Source: Candidatus Hydrogenedentota bacterium (GTDB lineage Bacteria; Hydrogenedentota; Hydrogenedentia; Hydrogenedentales; JAGMZX01). From it: DNA of 64,000 bases. This document shows positions 37,201 to 45,916 of the stretch, piece after piece (the first letter of the stretch is position 1; each line of letters opens with the position of its first letter). Made by a program: the position numbers and the translations under genes. The notes under the pieces were generated by a model. The model did not search any database and was not told the origin of the DNA. It worked only from the letters and a program-made list of their open reading frames with translations. The DNA lies in assembly GCA_029556545.1 (NCBI GenBank), contig JAKQEQ010000074.1:23076-87075 (forward strand), written 5' to 3'.

Positions 37201-38390
37201 GCGTCGTCGAGGGTATCGGTGCGGGTCTCATCCTCGCCGTCGGCGGCGGACGGGGCGGCGGAACGCGCGCGGCGCTTGCGGCGGCCATGGCCGAGGCCGA
37301 AGAGGCCGAGCAGCTTGAGGCCGAGGGTGTTGAAGCGCATGAGGCGGCGGACCGCGGGGTCGTTGCGAAGCGCCTCGATTTCGCGGCGCAGGTCGACGCG
37401 CGCGCGGCGGTGTTCCTGGTGGAGGTCATGGACTTGCTTCTCGAAATAGCGCTGCTGGCGCTGTAATTCGGCGACCGCGTCCTGTTGCTGGGCGCGCGCC
37501 TGCTCCAATTGCCCCCGCAGGCGGGCGGTCTCCTGGCGCTCGATGGTCAGCGCGTCCTGCGAGTCTTTGATGCGCTGGTTCATGGTGTCGAGTTGTTTGC
37601 GCAGGGCGTCGATACGCTCGGCCTTGGCGGCCTGGTCCGCGCGGAGTTCCTGGAGCTTGGACTGGGCGACCTTGAGGTGGGCGTCGCCGGTGATGAGGCT
37701 GCTTGCGAGAACCGGCAGGGGCGCTTCGCGGTTCGAGCAGAGGGCCAGGAAGTACTTGGTCGTTTCCGGGCCGTGCATGCGCCAGGGGAGGGGCGTCATG
37801 GGCGCGCCGGGCTCGTAACCGACGGTGCTGCACAGGTGCACCTGTTGCCCCGCGACTTGCACGTGGCGGAACCGGGCTTCGAGCAGTTGGCGGAAATCGT
37901 CCAGGGTGTACTCGATGACGTGATGGGGATTGACCTTGTCGGCGTCATAGGGGAAATCGATGTTCGGGGTGCTCACCAGCAGGACGCCGTCGGGTTCGAG
38001 GAGTTCGCGGACGGCATCGAGCATCTTGAGGGGTTCGGCGATGTGTTCGAGGACCTCGAAACAGGTTACGCAGCCGAATGGGGCGGGGTGCGCGGCCCGG
38101 ACGCGGTCGACGAGGTCGTCGGCGCAGAGGTCGCCCACGACAAACTGGAGATTGGCGGGCCCGTAGGCGCTTTGGGCGAAGGCGACGGCCTCCTCCGACA
38201 CGTCCACGCCTACGACTGTGGCCGCGACCTCGGCCAGAAGCGCGGCGCCGTAGCCCGCGCCTGAGCCGAGATCGAGGGCGGCGCGGCCTTGGGCGAACTC
38301 GCGCGCGAGCATGTATCGCGTGCGGTGCTCGAGTTCGAGCAGTTCGAGCCCCTTTTTCCCCGGTATGAGGCGCTCACCCGTGTATTCCAT
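34272..38390 (-). CDS. Multidomain methyltransferase / GT2 / GT2 / GT4 glycan-building enzyme
   Basis: A 1372-aa protein. Residues 1-200: class I methyltransferase (ALDLGSGAGYGAALLAEVA, VVGDLCADDL, FEVLEHIAEPLKMLD). About 240-345: long coiled coil (KVAQSKLQELRADQAAKAER onward). About 438-660: first GT2 domain (LVSVIMPTYNRGAKINEPI, LIVDDGGTDNTREVV, AYLDSDNHWLDDYLL). About 677-960: second GT2 (LVSVVIPVFNQLDLTRACM, VLVDNGSDDDTKRGL, VLLNNDTEVTPRWLEPL). About 975-1350: GT4-like domain (LPITEALACGLPALISDGYM). Such fusions build repeated O-antigen or capsule segments. The coiled coil may set chain length, as in WbdD-type proteins, by analogy only. The extreme C-terminus is encoded in repeat sequence. 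Confidence 0.9.
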   Translation of the reverse strand: MEYTGERLIPGKKGLELLELEHRTRYMLAREFAQGRAALDLGSGAGYGAALLAEVAATVVGVDVSEEAVAFAQSAYGPANLQFVVGDLCADDLVDRVRAAHPAPFGCVTCFEVLEHIAEPLKMLDAVRELLEPDGVLLVSTPNIDFPYDADKVNPHHVIEYTLDDFRQLLEARFRHVQVAGQQVHLCSTVGYEPGAPMTPLPWRMHGPETTKYFLALCSNREAPLPVLASSLITGDAHLKVAQSKLQELRADQAAKAERIDALRKQLDTMNQRIKDSQDALTIERQETARLRGQLEQARAQQQDAVAELQRQQRYFEKQVHDLHQEHRRARVDLRREIEALRNDPAVRRLMRFNTLGLKLLGLFGLGHGRRKRRARSAAPSAADGEDETRTDTLDDADRLSFEQVLDRTRANRARAKSMALLPDTARARLRDELRRRPQDTLVSVIMPTYNRGAKINEPIESVLRQDYKNWELLIVDDGGTDNTREVVAAYQEKHPNIHYHRIEHEGVSAARDTALHAAKGDLIAYLDSDNHWLDDYLLFMVHALKTTAAPCAYAALRIIDHDDAGKAYLRRRNFNLEALQRNNFIDINIFMHHRRLFDELGGFDRDLRRWVDWDLILRYVSHYDPVAVPLVGAVYNRQKKLNQITLDEPQAYKFKVLNKHLIDWPRLEAELPNRTPRLVSVVIPVFNQLDLTRACMRSLFNTDAGRPFEAVLVDNGSDDDTKRGLDALARDYPQLRIVTNYENYWFALGNNIGVANTTGEYIVLLNNDTEVTPRWLEPLIAPLESDPDVGAVGPKLLYADGTVQAAGFVFSDRSKIPYHVYRNAPADAPYVNKPRGFQALTGACLAVRAADFIALRGLDPVYANGCEDLDFCFALRFNRGKRLLYAPASVVYHHEGKTEGRNRAILYNRATFVGRWGPQVDPDDARLYAEDGFEVAEYFKPGREPDGETAAYVPELRARAEAGPTAAPPPPLDPARTLNVGIVSIWYVRGVTFVAGQLARALESDAIRTHVLARWESHRFDNSGPIAHPRVTNGGDDPTPKETVAWARANALDLVIFFEAHPKDWKRVDALQAAGIRVMVYEHLDVMRWEHIDKYARFDAALGVTFHTRDVFREHFPNMPFLLIPWGIPPEAVPAPVNREDDRLHFIHVAGWGGYNNRKNTDTLVRAFAKAAPNNAVLHFHTQAPIDQYGNDCAALLRDTQRFRVHQGTIPDIFDAYRDKDMLLWPSKREGLGLPITEALACGLPALISDGYMMKQWIIPGEHGLVVPARPESGRMFLPEVYVDEDQLAAAIRALCEDPRQIARFKENVRRDRDLWLWTWQPDVFREQLIRFLTEPGYRPPDDLRYIPDPVLQFEQRRRAAFGEQGLPGRA

Positions 38391-38505
38391 CTTTCGGAGC
38401 TCCCTGCTTGTCGGCGGTAGCGGAAAAGCAACCCTGCGATTCGAGTACTCTATCGTATCGCGGCGCGGGCCCTCCAGTCACGGAACCGGGCCGTCTCGCG
38501 GGGTG

Positions 38506-40824
38506 TCAGCGGGTCTTGCCGCCCAGCAGCGCATGGTACGCGAGTTCGAGCCGATCGCACAGGGCCGCCGGACTGAAGCGGCGGAGGTAGAGGCGGCGCG
38601 CCGCCTCGCCGTGGACGGCGTCGGATGCGCGGAGGCAGCCCAGCGCTCGGGCCACGGTCTCGGCGCGCGCCAGATCCACCGGCAGCACGGCGCGGTCGCG
38701 CGCGAATTCGGCGAATATGCCCTTTGGCGCCGCGAGCACCGGTACGCCCGCCGCGAGGAAATGCACGAGCGCCGGGGGGATGGCCGCGTATCGGGCGGTG
38801 TGGTCGTCGTTTCCGGCGTAAAGCACGGCGTCCGCGATTGCCGCGGCCTCGATGGTGTCCCTGGGGGTCAGGACTTTCCATCCCGCGTTTGTCGTGGTTG
38901 AGAGCGGACCCGTAAGTGACGATGAATCAGAGTCGTTCGTGAGTACCGCGAGGACGCGGTCGCGGCTGCGGAATCCCGCGCGCGCGCGAAGTGATGCGCG
39001 TTGCCGGAGCGTTTCGGAGACGGACTCGGTATCCACCGGAAAGCCGCTGTCGAACGGCGCGACGCGGCGGTCCGCGCCGCCGGTCGTGTGGCGTGGGGAA
39101 CACCTGTCGGGTGAGGGCGGGGATTGCTCCCATAGCACCGGCAGATCGGGCGACGCCTCGGTCGCGATCATGCAGGCGCGGTCACCGAGGGCAAGTGCGA
39201 AATCCGCGTCGTGAAGCGCCTCGGTGGCGGCGGGCCGCGCTTCTTCTTCGCCGCCCGGCAAGAGGACTGCTTGGCCGCTCTTGCCGTGGGCGGACCACGC
39301 GCGGACCACCGCGTACGCCTTTTGGGCCGCGTCCTTGTCCGAAGCGAAGGCGAGCACCGCGAGTGCGCGGTCTTCCCGGCGGTCGTGGCGCGCGACAGCT
39401 GCGTCATAACAGGCGCGCCGTCTCGCGCGGATGGATGCCGTGGTTCGCGCGTTGAGGCGGCGCTGTTGCGAGATTTGGGCCACGGCGGGGTTGCGGACAT
39501 AGAGGGCGAGGGGCAAGTCCACGAAAATGGGCGATTCCCGGAAGAGGTAACGGAGCAGCAGGTCCCAATCCTGCAACTTCGGCAGGTCCGCCGTGAAGCT
39601 ACCCAAGGTCTCGGTTAGTGCAAGGCGATGGAAGAACGTGTTGAGGTCAATGAAATTGTGGCGCGCCAGGCGCTCGTAACTGAAGGCGCGCGGGGGCCAT
39701 GGCCGGAGGCGCGGTCCCGCCTCGCCGCCGAGGGTCACGTCCGTATAGTCCGCATAGGCGGCCATCGCGGCGGGGCGGTCCGCCATGACGTTGCACATGA
39801 CTTCGAGATACGCCGGGTGCCACAGGTTGTCGGAATCGAGGTAGGCCACGTACTCGCCGTGCGCCCGCGCAAGACCCGCATTGCGCGCCGCGGCCGCGCC
39901 TTCGTGCCGTAACGAAATCCACCGCACCCGTGGATCGCCGATGGCCGCCACGACCGCCGCGCTGTCATCCGTGCCGCCATCGTCGCAGACGAGCAGTTCC
40001 CAGTGGGGCCACGTCTGATCTCGCACGGAGCGCACCGCGTCCGGCAGAAGGGCCGCTCTGTTGAACGTGGGCATAATGACGCTCACAAGGGGTTCGGCGC
40101 CGGGCGTCCACGTTCTCGCCATCAAGGGGGCCAGCACGCCGGGCGTCGCGTCCAGCCGTGCGCGCAGCGCCACGGAATTCGTGCGGGCGGCAATGTCCGA
40201 GAGACGTTCGGCGAAGAGCGTGTCGCGGCAGTGTGCTTGGAATCTGGTCAGCGCCGCCGCCGCGCCGTCTTGCCAACCGGCGGCTGCAAGGTCCTCCACG
40301 GCCACGCAGTCCCAGAGGGCGGCCTCGTCCAGCACGACCCGGGCATCCTCGGACGGCAGGTGGAATTCCGCCTTTGCGAGCCGCAGTCGCCCGGCGACGC
40401 GGCGCAACATTACCCCGAGCCGCCACCAGGGGCCGCGATCCCAAGCGTCAAGGCACGCCCCGAACAGCGTCAGGCATTCCCGGGCTGAGGCGGTCACCGC
40501 CGCATCGCCGGCGTCCAAATCCGCGGCGTCTTGTGTGGGCTTCGCGAGGTCTTGCGCGAGGGCGGACTCGAAGCGCGCGAATGCCGCGCGGGCGTTGTTC
40601 AGCGCGTCGGTACGGGGCATCATGCGCAGGGAGAAGCCCAGTCGCGCCCAACGGTGTTGCTCGAAGGCGGTCATGGCCGCGGCCAGTGCTTCGAGCCAAG
40701 CCGCATAGCGGGCGCGGTCGAGGGCATGCCGGACCGCCGCGGCGCGGTCCTGGTTTGTGGTGTGCGCCCTGCTCAAGAAATCGACTGTGGGCATGGTCGA
40801 CCCGGCAACACCGCTTCCGATCAT
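38506..40824 (-). CDS. Multidomain glycosyltransferase (GT2 plus GT-B-like C-terminal domain)
   Basis: A 772-aa protein. The N-terminal 230 residues are helical and Ala-rich without a family match. About 245-480 is a GT2 domain closely related to the first GT2 of the neighbouring 1372-aa protein (LVSVIMPTFNRAALLPDAV, LLVCDDGGTDDSAAVV, EYVAYLDSDNLWHPAYLE). The C-terminal 250 residues resemble the second half of a GT-B enzyme (VLAVLTNDSDS..., PPALVHFLAAGVPVLAAPKGIFAEF). The ATG at 40824 has GGAG 9 nt upstream. It lies 115 nt upstream of the 1372-aa gene on the same strand, so probably the same transcript. Confidence 0.83.
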   Translation of the reverse strand: MIGSGVAGSTMPTVDFLSRAHTTNQDRAAAVRHALDRARYAAWLEALAAAMTAFEQHRWARLGFSLRMMPRTDALNNARAAFARFESALAQDLAKPTQDAADLDAGDAAVTASARECLTLFGACLDAWDRGPWWRLGVMLRRVAGRLRLAKAEFHLPSEDARVVLDEAALWDCVAVEDLAAAGWQDGAAAALTRFQAHCRDTLFAERLSDIAARTNSVALRARLDATPGVLAPLMARTWTPGAEPLVSVIMPTFNRAALLPDAVRSVRDQTWPHWELLVCDDGGTDDSAAVVAAIGDPRVRWISLRHEGAAAARNAGLARAHGEYVAYLDSDNLWHPAYLEVMCNVMADRPAAMAAYADYTDVTLGGEAGPRLRPWPPRAFSYERLARHNFIDLNTFFHRLALTETLGSFTADLPKLQDWDLLLRYLFRESPIFVDLPLALYVRNPAVAQISQQRRLNARTTASIRARRRACYDAAVARHDRREDRALAVLAFASDKDAAQKAYAVVRAWSAHGKSGQAVLLPGGEEEARPAATEALHDADFALALGDRACMIATEASPDLPVLWEQSPPSPDRCSPRHTTGGADRRVAPFDSGFPVDTESVSETLRQRASLRARAGFRSRDRVLAVLTNDSDSSSLTGPLSTTTNAGWKVLTPRDTIEAAAIADAVLYAGNDDHTARYAAIPPALVHFLAAGVPVLAAPKGIFAEFARDRAVLPVDLARAETVARALGCLRASDAVHGEAARRLYLRRFSPAALCDRLELAYHALLGGKTR

Positions 40825-40892
40825 TCTGGGGAACTCCGTACCGCGGCCCCGTTACGCATCATTGCCGCACATCACGCCTCCGGGCGGCGCGT

Positions 40893-41810
40893 CTAGGGTT
40901 CGCACACCACCCGAAAACCGACGCGGGGACTCGAGGTGTTCTCGGATAGTCCCGCGCGGAACGCGCACCGCAGCGACATGGCCGTCGAGTTCGCGGAACC
41001 GCCGCGAATGACGCGGTAGCCGATGGTCGGCGTCCGTTCCGCCTCGCCGTAGGGGGCATAGAGATCGTCGCACCATTCCCACACGTTGCCGAGCATGTCG
41101 TGGAGGCCCCAAGGATTTAGCGCAAGCTGGCCCACGGCGCGCGGGAGACCGTCCGGCACGTTCGCGCGACACCAACTGTGCTCCGTCAGCGCGGCTGGGG
41201 CCTCGCCGAAATAGAACGTCGAATCCGTTCCCGCGCGGCACGCGTACTCCCACTCGGCTTCCGTCGGGAGGCGACAGCGCATGCCCGCGCGAACGCTGAG
41301 ATTCTTCAGGAACCCCTGGCATTCCTCCCAAGTCATCGACGCGGCTGGTTTTGCCATTTCCTCGGCGCCCAGTTCGCTGGTCCGCGCCGTGGCGCCCTGC
41401 ACGTCGATCCACTGTCCCCACGTTACCTCGGTCTTGCTCATCCAGAACCCGCTGTGAAAACGGCGCTCGACCACGGGCTGCTCATCGGCGAACCACTCGG
41501 GTAAGCCTCCCAGTCGCGCCGCCGTCTCTTCGGCGTTCGTCGTCGAGCCTTGCATGTAAGCGCCCGGCGGAATCCAGACGAAATCGATGCCGCCCAGGGT
41601 TTGTGTGGCGCCCGGCGCGGGCGAGTCGGCCCGAGCCGAGGGGCGCGTCTCGGTCGCGTCGGGGCCGGTCTCGGTCGCGTGCCGCCCCCGGTCGCCGCAC
41701 GATCCGGCAACCAGCGCCGCCGCCACGGCAAGCAGATACAGCGCTTGCGCGCGTCCGCCGCGGAACGGCGAAGCCGGCCTCCAGGTCTCGCTGTTGTTCA
41801 TGCGGTGCAT
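40893..41810 (-). CDS. FGE-sulfatase (SUMF1) domain lipoprotein
   Basis: A 305-aa protein from the ATG at 41810; the longer frame to 42107 has no signal or ribosome site. The signal LYLLAVAAALVAGSC with Cys is lipoprotein-like. The FGE/SUMF1 domain (about 65-305): IDFVWIPPGAYMQGS, SGFWMSKTEVTWGQW, GMRCRLPTEAEWEYACRAG, WGLHDMLGNVWEWCDDLY and RVIRGGSANSTAMSLRCAFR. It lacks the active-site Cys pair context of true formylglycine-generating enzymes, so it is more likely a binding or structural member. It is 68 nt upstream of the 772-aa glycosyltransferase gene but may be separately expressed. Confidence 0.85.
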   Translation of the reverse strand: MHRMNNSETWRPASPFRGGRAQALYLLAVAAALVAGSCGDRGRHATETGPDATETRPSARADSPAPGATQTLGGIDFVWIPPGAYMQGSTTNAEETAARLGGLPEWFADEQPVVERRFHSGFWMSKTEVTWGQWIDVQGATARTSELGAEEMAKPAASMTWEECQGFLKNLSVRAGMRCRLPTEAEWEYACRAGTDSTFYFGEAPAALTEHSWCRANVPDGLPRAVGQLALNPWGLHDMLGNVWEWCDDLYAPYGEAERTPTIGYRVIRGGSANSTAMSLRCAFRAGLSENTSSPRVGFRVVCEP

Positions 41811-41830
41811 AAGGCGCCTTATGTAAAGGA

Positions 41831-41856
41831 CATACCCATACGGCGCCGTGGGTATG
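41831..41856. promoter_or_regulatory. Inverted repeat in the divergent region
   Basis: CATACCCA (41831-41838) and TGGGTATG (41849-41856) form a perfect 8-bp inverted repeat around a GC-rich centre (CGGCGCCG), 21 nt upstream of the SUMF1-lipoprotein gene. A possible operator or leader hairpin; no clean promoter was found. Confidence 0.35.
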
Positions 41857-42088
41857 CTCAACCCACGTGCGTATCCGAAAAAGCGGGAATCTTGTGCCCG
41901 CCAGCCGTGCCAACATGTTCGATCATGGCATGAAACCCTCGGATAGTGCAATGGGCCGCGATGACTGCGGTATCGCCCTCGATTGTCTCCTCGGTACGTT
42001 CGGCGAGCGCCGCGCCGCGGCAGTCGCGCGGTGACGGCCCGCGTGGATTCCTGTACAATCCCGCTGGTTCGGATGAGGAACGCGGAAG

Positions 42089-42604
42089 GTGGGAACATAC
42101 GACGCATGGATGCGCGCGGGGCGGTTCGCGCTGATCGCGCTGGTTCTATGGTTCGGGGCGGGTTGTGCGCGGTCGCGCCCCGAGCACGCGCCGCCGGTGC
42201 CGCCCGTGCCCGTGTACGCGCCGCCCAACATGTGGCCGGTGCCGGTTGTGGGGCCGCGCGTCACGTCCGAGTTTGGCGACCCGCGGGGCGGCGGCCGTTT
42301 CCACGCGGGCATCGACATCGGCGTGCCGCTGGATACGCCCGTGATGGCGACGGCGGACGGCGTGGTGACGTTCGCCGGGACGCAGGGCAGTTACGGGACC
42401 CTCGTGGTTCTGCGGCATCGCGCGCCATTCGATACGGCCTACGCGCATTTGAGCGCGGCGGTGGTCTGCGTGGGACAGCAGGTATTGCGCGGTCAGGTGA
42501 TTGCGCGGTCGGGATGCAGCGGGAACGCCACGGGGCCGCACCTGCATTATGAGGTCCGCGTCGACGGCAGGGCGGTGAATCCGCGGCCGTACCTGCCGCG
42601 ATAG
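42089..42604 (+). CDS. M23-family peptidase lipoprotein (LytM domain)
   Basis: A 171-aa protein; start GTG 42089 or ATG 42110. Lipoprotein signal ALIALVLWFGAGC. LytM/M23 domain: VTSEFGDPRGGGRFHAGIDIGVPLDTPVMATADGVVTFAG (HxxxD zinc ligands), YAHLSAAVV, GQVIARSGCSGNATGPHLHYEVRVDG (HLH ligand). All metal-binding residues are present, so an active peptidoglycan endopeptidase is plausible. It is separated from the next small gene by 23 nt, probably the same transcript. Confidence 0.9.
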   Translation: MGTYDAWMRAGRFALIALVLWFGAGCARSRPEHAPPVPPVPVYAPPNMWPVPVVGPRVTSEFGDPRGGGRFHAGIDIGVPLDTPVMATADGVVTFAGTQGSYGTLVVLRHRAPFDTAYAHLSAAVVCVGQQVLRGQVIARSGCSGNATGPHLHYEVRVDGRAVNPRPYLPR

Positions 42605-42627
42605 GCCGAACTGTGGAGAGAGATCGT

Positions 42628-42999
42628 ATGGCATCGGAGCCGGAACAGGAACTGATCGAGACGCAGCGGGCGCTCGAAGGCCGCTGGGGCGTGAAACCGC
42701 CGCTCGTGACGGACGAGGCCTTGAATCGCCGGTTGCTGCTCGAAGCGTTGGCCGAACGCATCCGCTACCTGTTCGAGCACGATTACAACCGCCTGCTCAC
42801 GGGGTTATACCTGCTGGACGTGAACGAGTCGCAGTACCAGGCCGCGTTGGCGCGGCCCGACCTCGATGCGAAGGCGTTCGCGCTGGCGGAGATGATTCTC
42901 GAACGCGAGACGCGCCGGGTGCTCACGTGGTTGAAGTATGCCTCGAAGCGCGCGGCCGATGCCGCGCCGCCGATGCTCGAGGAGCACGACGACCGCTGA
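42628..42999 (+). CDS. Small conserved-type hypothetical protein
   Basis: A 123-aa protein, starting at the ATG 42628 with GGAGAGAG upstream (GTG 42613 is less likely). It is hydrophilic and helical (ALNRRLLLEALAERIRYLFEHDYNRLLTGLYLLDVNESQYQAAL, then LAEMILERETRRVLTWLKYAS). No family recognised. It follows the M23 gene and ends before a strong bidirectional terminator. Confidence 0.6.
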   Translation: MASEPEQELIETQRALEGRWGVKPPLVTDEALNRRLLLEALAERIRYLFEHDYNRLLTGLYLLDVNESQYQAALARPDLDAKAFALAEMILERETRRVLTWLKYASKRAADAAPPMLEEHDDR

Positions 43000-43014
43000 G
43001 CGAGGGAAAATGAA

Positions 43015-43040
43015 AAGGCCCCCGTCGCGGCGGGGGCCTT
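43015..43040. terminator. Bidirectional rho-independent-type terminator
   Basis: AAGGCCCCC and its complement form a 9-bp stem extendable by one pair, with a short loop, flanked by AAAATGA on the left. It lies between the convergent small hypothetical gene and the porin gene. Confidence 0.8.
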
Positions 43041-43061
43041 CCCGGGTTACTCGGCTCGAAA

Positions 43062-44666
43062 TCAGAACTTGATCTGCGTGTCGAAGTAGATGTAGTCCAT
43101 GTCGTCGTCATCGGTGCCGGCGAGCAATTCGTGGCCGTTCTTGAGCACGAAGCTGCCGTCGCGGACGCCGTCGCCGGTGAAGAGACGCTCCCAGCCGATA
43201 CGGACCCACCAGTCTTTCGAGTACTTGTAGAGCAGCCAGGCGTGGGCCATGTAGCCGATGTCGTCCGCGGCCTCTTCCGTCCAGAAGCTGAGGGTGGGCG
43301 CATAGGGCACGTGATAGCCGCCGAGGCGGAAGCCGGCGGGCCAGTGGAACGGGTCGTTTATGCCGAAATAGGCGAGGTTGAGTCCGAGCGTAACGGCGTC
43401 GGTGATTTGGGCCGTGGCGCCGGCGCGCACTTGGTGGAAGTTGGTCATGGCCGACGCGCCGCCGAGGATGTCGATGTTGGCGCTGTACCAGACGCCGGAG
43501 AAGATGCGGTTGAAGGCGAGGCTCGTTTCGGGCTTGTCGAAGGGGTTCAGCCAGTCCCAGAACGAGATATCGCGGTTGTCGTCGCCGGAGAAATACGCGC
43601 CGCCGACGTAGACCCGGGGCTTCATCTTCGTGTCGGCGAAGGTGTAGCCGACCTCGAAGTCGGCGCCCCAGGCGTCATAGTTGGCGCGGTTGTCGGCGTA
43701 GAAGGTGAACGGCGTCTGGGTATAGAGCGTGAAGACGCCCGTGGTCGGGTTGAAGAGGTAAGGCATCGCGCGGCCCCACTGATAGGCAAGTTGCAGGTCG
43801 TAATCGAAGTTGCCGGCCTTGCCGTCGAGGTGGAGGCCCAACGTTTGCAGGTAGGTCGAATCGTAATCGTCGAGGCCGACTACGCCTTCGACCCATTCCC
43901 AGAACAGGCCGCGGTTGGTGAGGCGGATGTCCGTGCCGTCGTGCAGCAGCAAGTAGTATAGTTCGATGGTAAGATTATCGATTCCCTTGTACGCGCCCCA
44001 GACGCCGTAGAAGTCGATGTCGTCATCGCCGAAGGCGGTGAAACGCTCGGCGAGCTTGGTCCACCACGCATCGACCGTGAAATCCTCGTGAGCGTAAGTG
44101 GCGCGGACGCCGTCGTAGGAAATGCCGAGGGTGGGCGAAACGCGGCTGCCGACGAGCCAGCTCTCGCCGAAGATCAGTTCCTGCCGGCCCACGCGCAGCG
44201 AGACCGGGTAGCCGAACATCTCCTTGGCCTCGATATAGGCCTGGAACACCTCGACGTCGTCGCCGGTCCAGGCGCGGCTGTCGACGCCGGTGATGTAGTT
44301 CGAGCGGAACTCATTGCCGAGGGCGTTGGTCTCGCCCCAGAGGCCCCAGGACTCGAACTCGATGAAGGCCGTGACCTGGTCCGTGAAGTCCGCCGTGATG
44401 TTCAGCGTCGTGCGTTGCTCGACGAAGGTGCGGTCGGAGCCGCGATTGTCCGCGTCGTAAACACTGGTCAGGCCGAACAAGCCGAGTGCGCGTTCGGGTA
44501 CGGTTGCGGTGGGAAACCGCAACTCGCGTCCGATGCCGGTAGTTACGCCGTTGCCGAAGTAGCGGCCCCGAATGCGGATTTCGCCACCGATGTCGACATT
44601 CTGCAAGTCGGCGAGGGCCGATGCCATGAGTGTGAGTGCAAGTGCACCAATGATAAGTCCGCGCAT
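43062..44666 (-). CDS. Alginate-export-type outer-membrane beta-barrel
   Basis: A 534-aa protein from the ATG at 44666 (GGAGGG 7 nt upstream). Signal peptide IIGALALTLMASALA. The mature part is rich in alternating aromatic beta strands with the alginate-export (AlgE-like) signatures EIRIRGRYFGNG, FVEQRTTLNITADFTDQVTAFIEFESWGLWG, VSLRVGRQELIFGESWLVG and a C-terminal aromatic strand ending YIYFDTQIKF. It is expected to be a monomeric outer-membrane channel for an anionic polysaccharide or sugar. No alginate synthesis genes accompany it. Confidence 0.85.
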   Translation of the reverse strand: MRGLIIGALALTLMASALADLQNVDIGGEIRIRGRYFGNGVTTGIGRELRFPTATVPERALGLFGLTSVYDADNRGSDRTFVEQRTTLNITADFTDQVTAFIEFESWGLWGETNALGNEFRSNYITGVDSRAWTGDDVEVFQAYIEAKEMFGYPVSLRVGRQELIFGESWLVGSRVSPTLGISYDGVRATYAHEDFTVDAWWTKLAERFTAFGDDDIDFYGVWGAYKGIDNLTIELYYLLLHDGTDIRLTNRGLFWEWVEGVVGLDDYDSTYLQTLGLHLDGKAGNFDYDLQLAYQWGRAMPYLFNPTTGVFTLYTQTPFTFYADNRANYDAWGADFEVGYTFADTKMKPRVYVGGAYFSGDDNRDISFWDWLNPFDKPETSLAFNRIFSGVWYSANIDILGGASAMTNFHQVRAGATAQITDAVTLGLNLAYFGINDPFHWPAGFRLGGYHVPYAPTLSFWTEEAADDIGYMAHAWLLYKYSKDWWVRIGWERLFTGDGVRDGSFVLKNGHELLAGTDDDDMDYIYFDTQIKF

Positions 44667-44817
44667 ACTGGTTCCCTCCGGTAACACCCCGATTCTTCCA
44701 AAAACAGCCCCGACCGGCGGGCCTACGCTCCCGCCGACGTTCCTAATCATAGCGAATGACCGACCGGTAAGTAAAGGATCTTAACGGACAGTTGTCAGCT
44801 AGGCCCCGTCGACGCCG

Positions 44818-45747
44818 TTACGAGGCTACTTGATCCAGCAGGCGTTGCACCGCGTCGCGATGCGGCATGGACGGTTGCGCGCCCGGGACGGTGGCGGCAA
44901 GGGCGCCCGCGGCATTGGCGAAACGGAGCGCGGGCCGTTTGGGCAGCGCGTTCCAAGCCAGCGCGAGGGCGGCGGTGAATGCATCGCCCGCAGCGGTGGT
45001 GTCAACAACCTCGACCTTGAAGGCGGTGGCGTAGATTTCCTCGTCGCCGAGGTAAAGCGCGCCGCGCGCGCCGAGTTTCATGACTACCTCGGGGGCGCCC
45101 GCCGCGCGGAGTTGCTCGGCGGCCCTGCGGGCATCGTCCAGCGACGCCACGGCGATTCCGGTCAGGGCCTCGGCCTCGGTTTCGTTCGGCGAGACGAGGT
45201 CGGCCTTCGCGAGCAGGGCCGCCGGAACGGCCTGTGCGGGTCCAGCATCGAGGACCGACAGTACGCTGTGCTTGCGCGCGATATCGAGCGTCTTCTCGAC
45301 GGTGATCAAGGGGATTTCGAGTTGCAGCAGGACGGCGTCCGCGCCGGCGATCAATGGCTCGATCTCGATGATGTCCTCGGGTAGCAGGCCGGAGTTCGCG
45401 GCGGGCGTCACGACGATTGCGTTCTGGCCCTCGTCCGCTACGAGGATAACGGCGGTCCCGGTAGGTTCCGTCGGGTGGGTCTTGAGATAGGTGACGTCCA
45501 CCCCGGCGTCCGCGAGCCCCTGGCGCTGCATGGCGCCGAAGGCGTCGTGGCCTACACATCCGATAAACGTCGTCTTCGCGCCGAGTCGCGCCGCGGCGAC
45601 GGCCTGATTCGCGCCCTTGCCGCCCGTGACGGTCATGAAGGAGCGCCCGATGAGCGACTCGCCGGGCTTGGGGCAGCGATGCACGCGCGTGACAAGGTCG
45701 ATATTGGCGCTGCCAACGACGACGATTTCTCGTTCAGGCAAGTTCAT
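44818..45747 (-). CDS. rbsK: Ribokinase
   Basis: A 309-aa PfkB-family kinase; the ATG at 45747 ([19 protein letters not shown]) has AGGA 7 nt upstream and fits the family start. The substrate motif [25 protein letters not shown] and the C-terminal anion-hole/catalytic motif [17 protein letters not shown] are both intact. Ribose to ribose-5-phosphate is the most likely reaction given the NIDL and GGKGANQA signatures. No ribose transporter is adjacent. Confidence 0.88.
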   Translation of the reverse strand: MNLPEREIVVVGSANIDLVTRVHRCPKPGESLIGRSFMTVTGGKGANQAVAAARLGAKTTFIGCVGHDAFGAMQRQGLADAGVDVTYLKTHPTEPTGTAVILVADEGQNAIVVTPAANSGLLPEDIIEIEPLIAGADAVLLQLEIPLITVEKTLDIARKHSVLSVLDAGPAQAVPAALLAKADLVSPNETEAEALTGIAVASLDDARRAAEQLRAAGAPEVVMKLGARGALYLGDEEIYATAFKVEVVDTTAAGDAFTAALALAWNALPKRPALRFANAAGALAATVPGAQPSMPHRDAVQRLLDQVAS

Positions 45748-45916
45748 GCGGAAGTCCTCGATGTACCGACCGCTTTCTCCGGCCACGACGCATAGTACAC
45801 CCTTCGCGGAGGCTTTCCGAAATTCGCGGCGATACGTTCTTGTGGGACGCTCCTCGGAAGTGCTAAAAGAAGACTTTGGATTACGTCAGCGTCCTGATGA
45901 GTCGGGGGACATTGCC

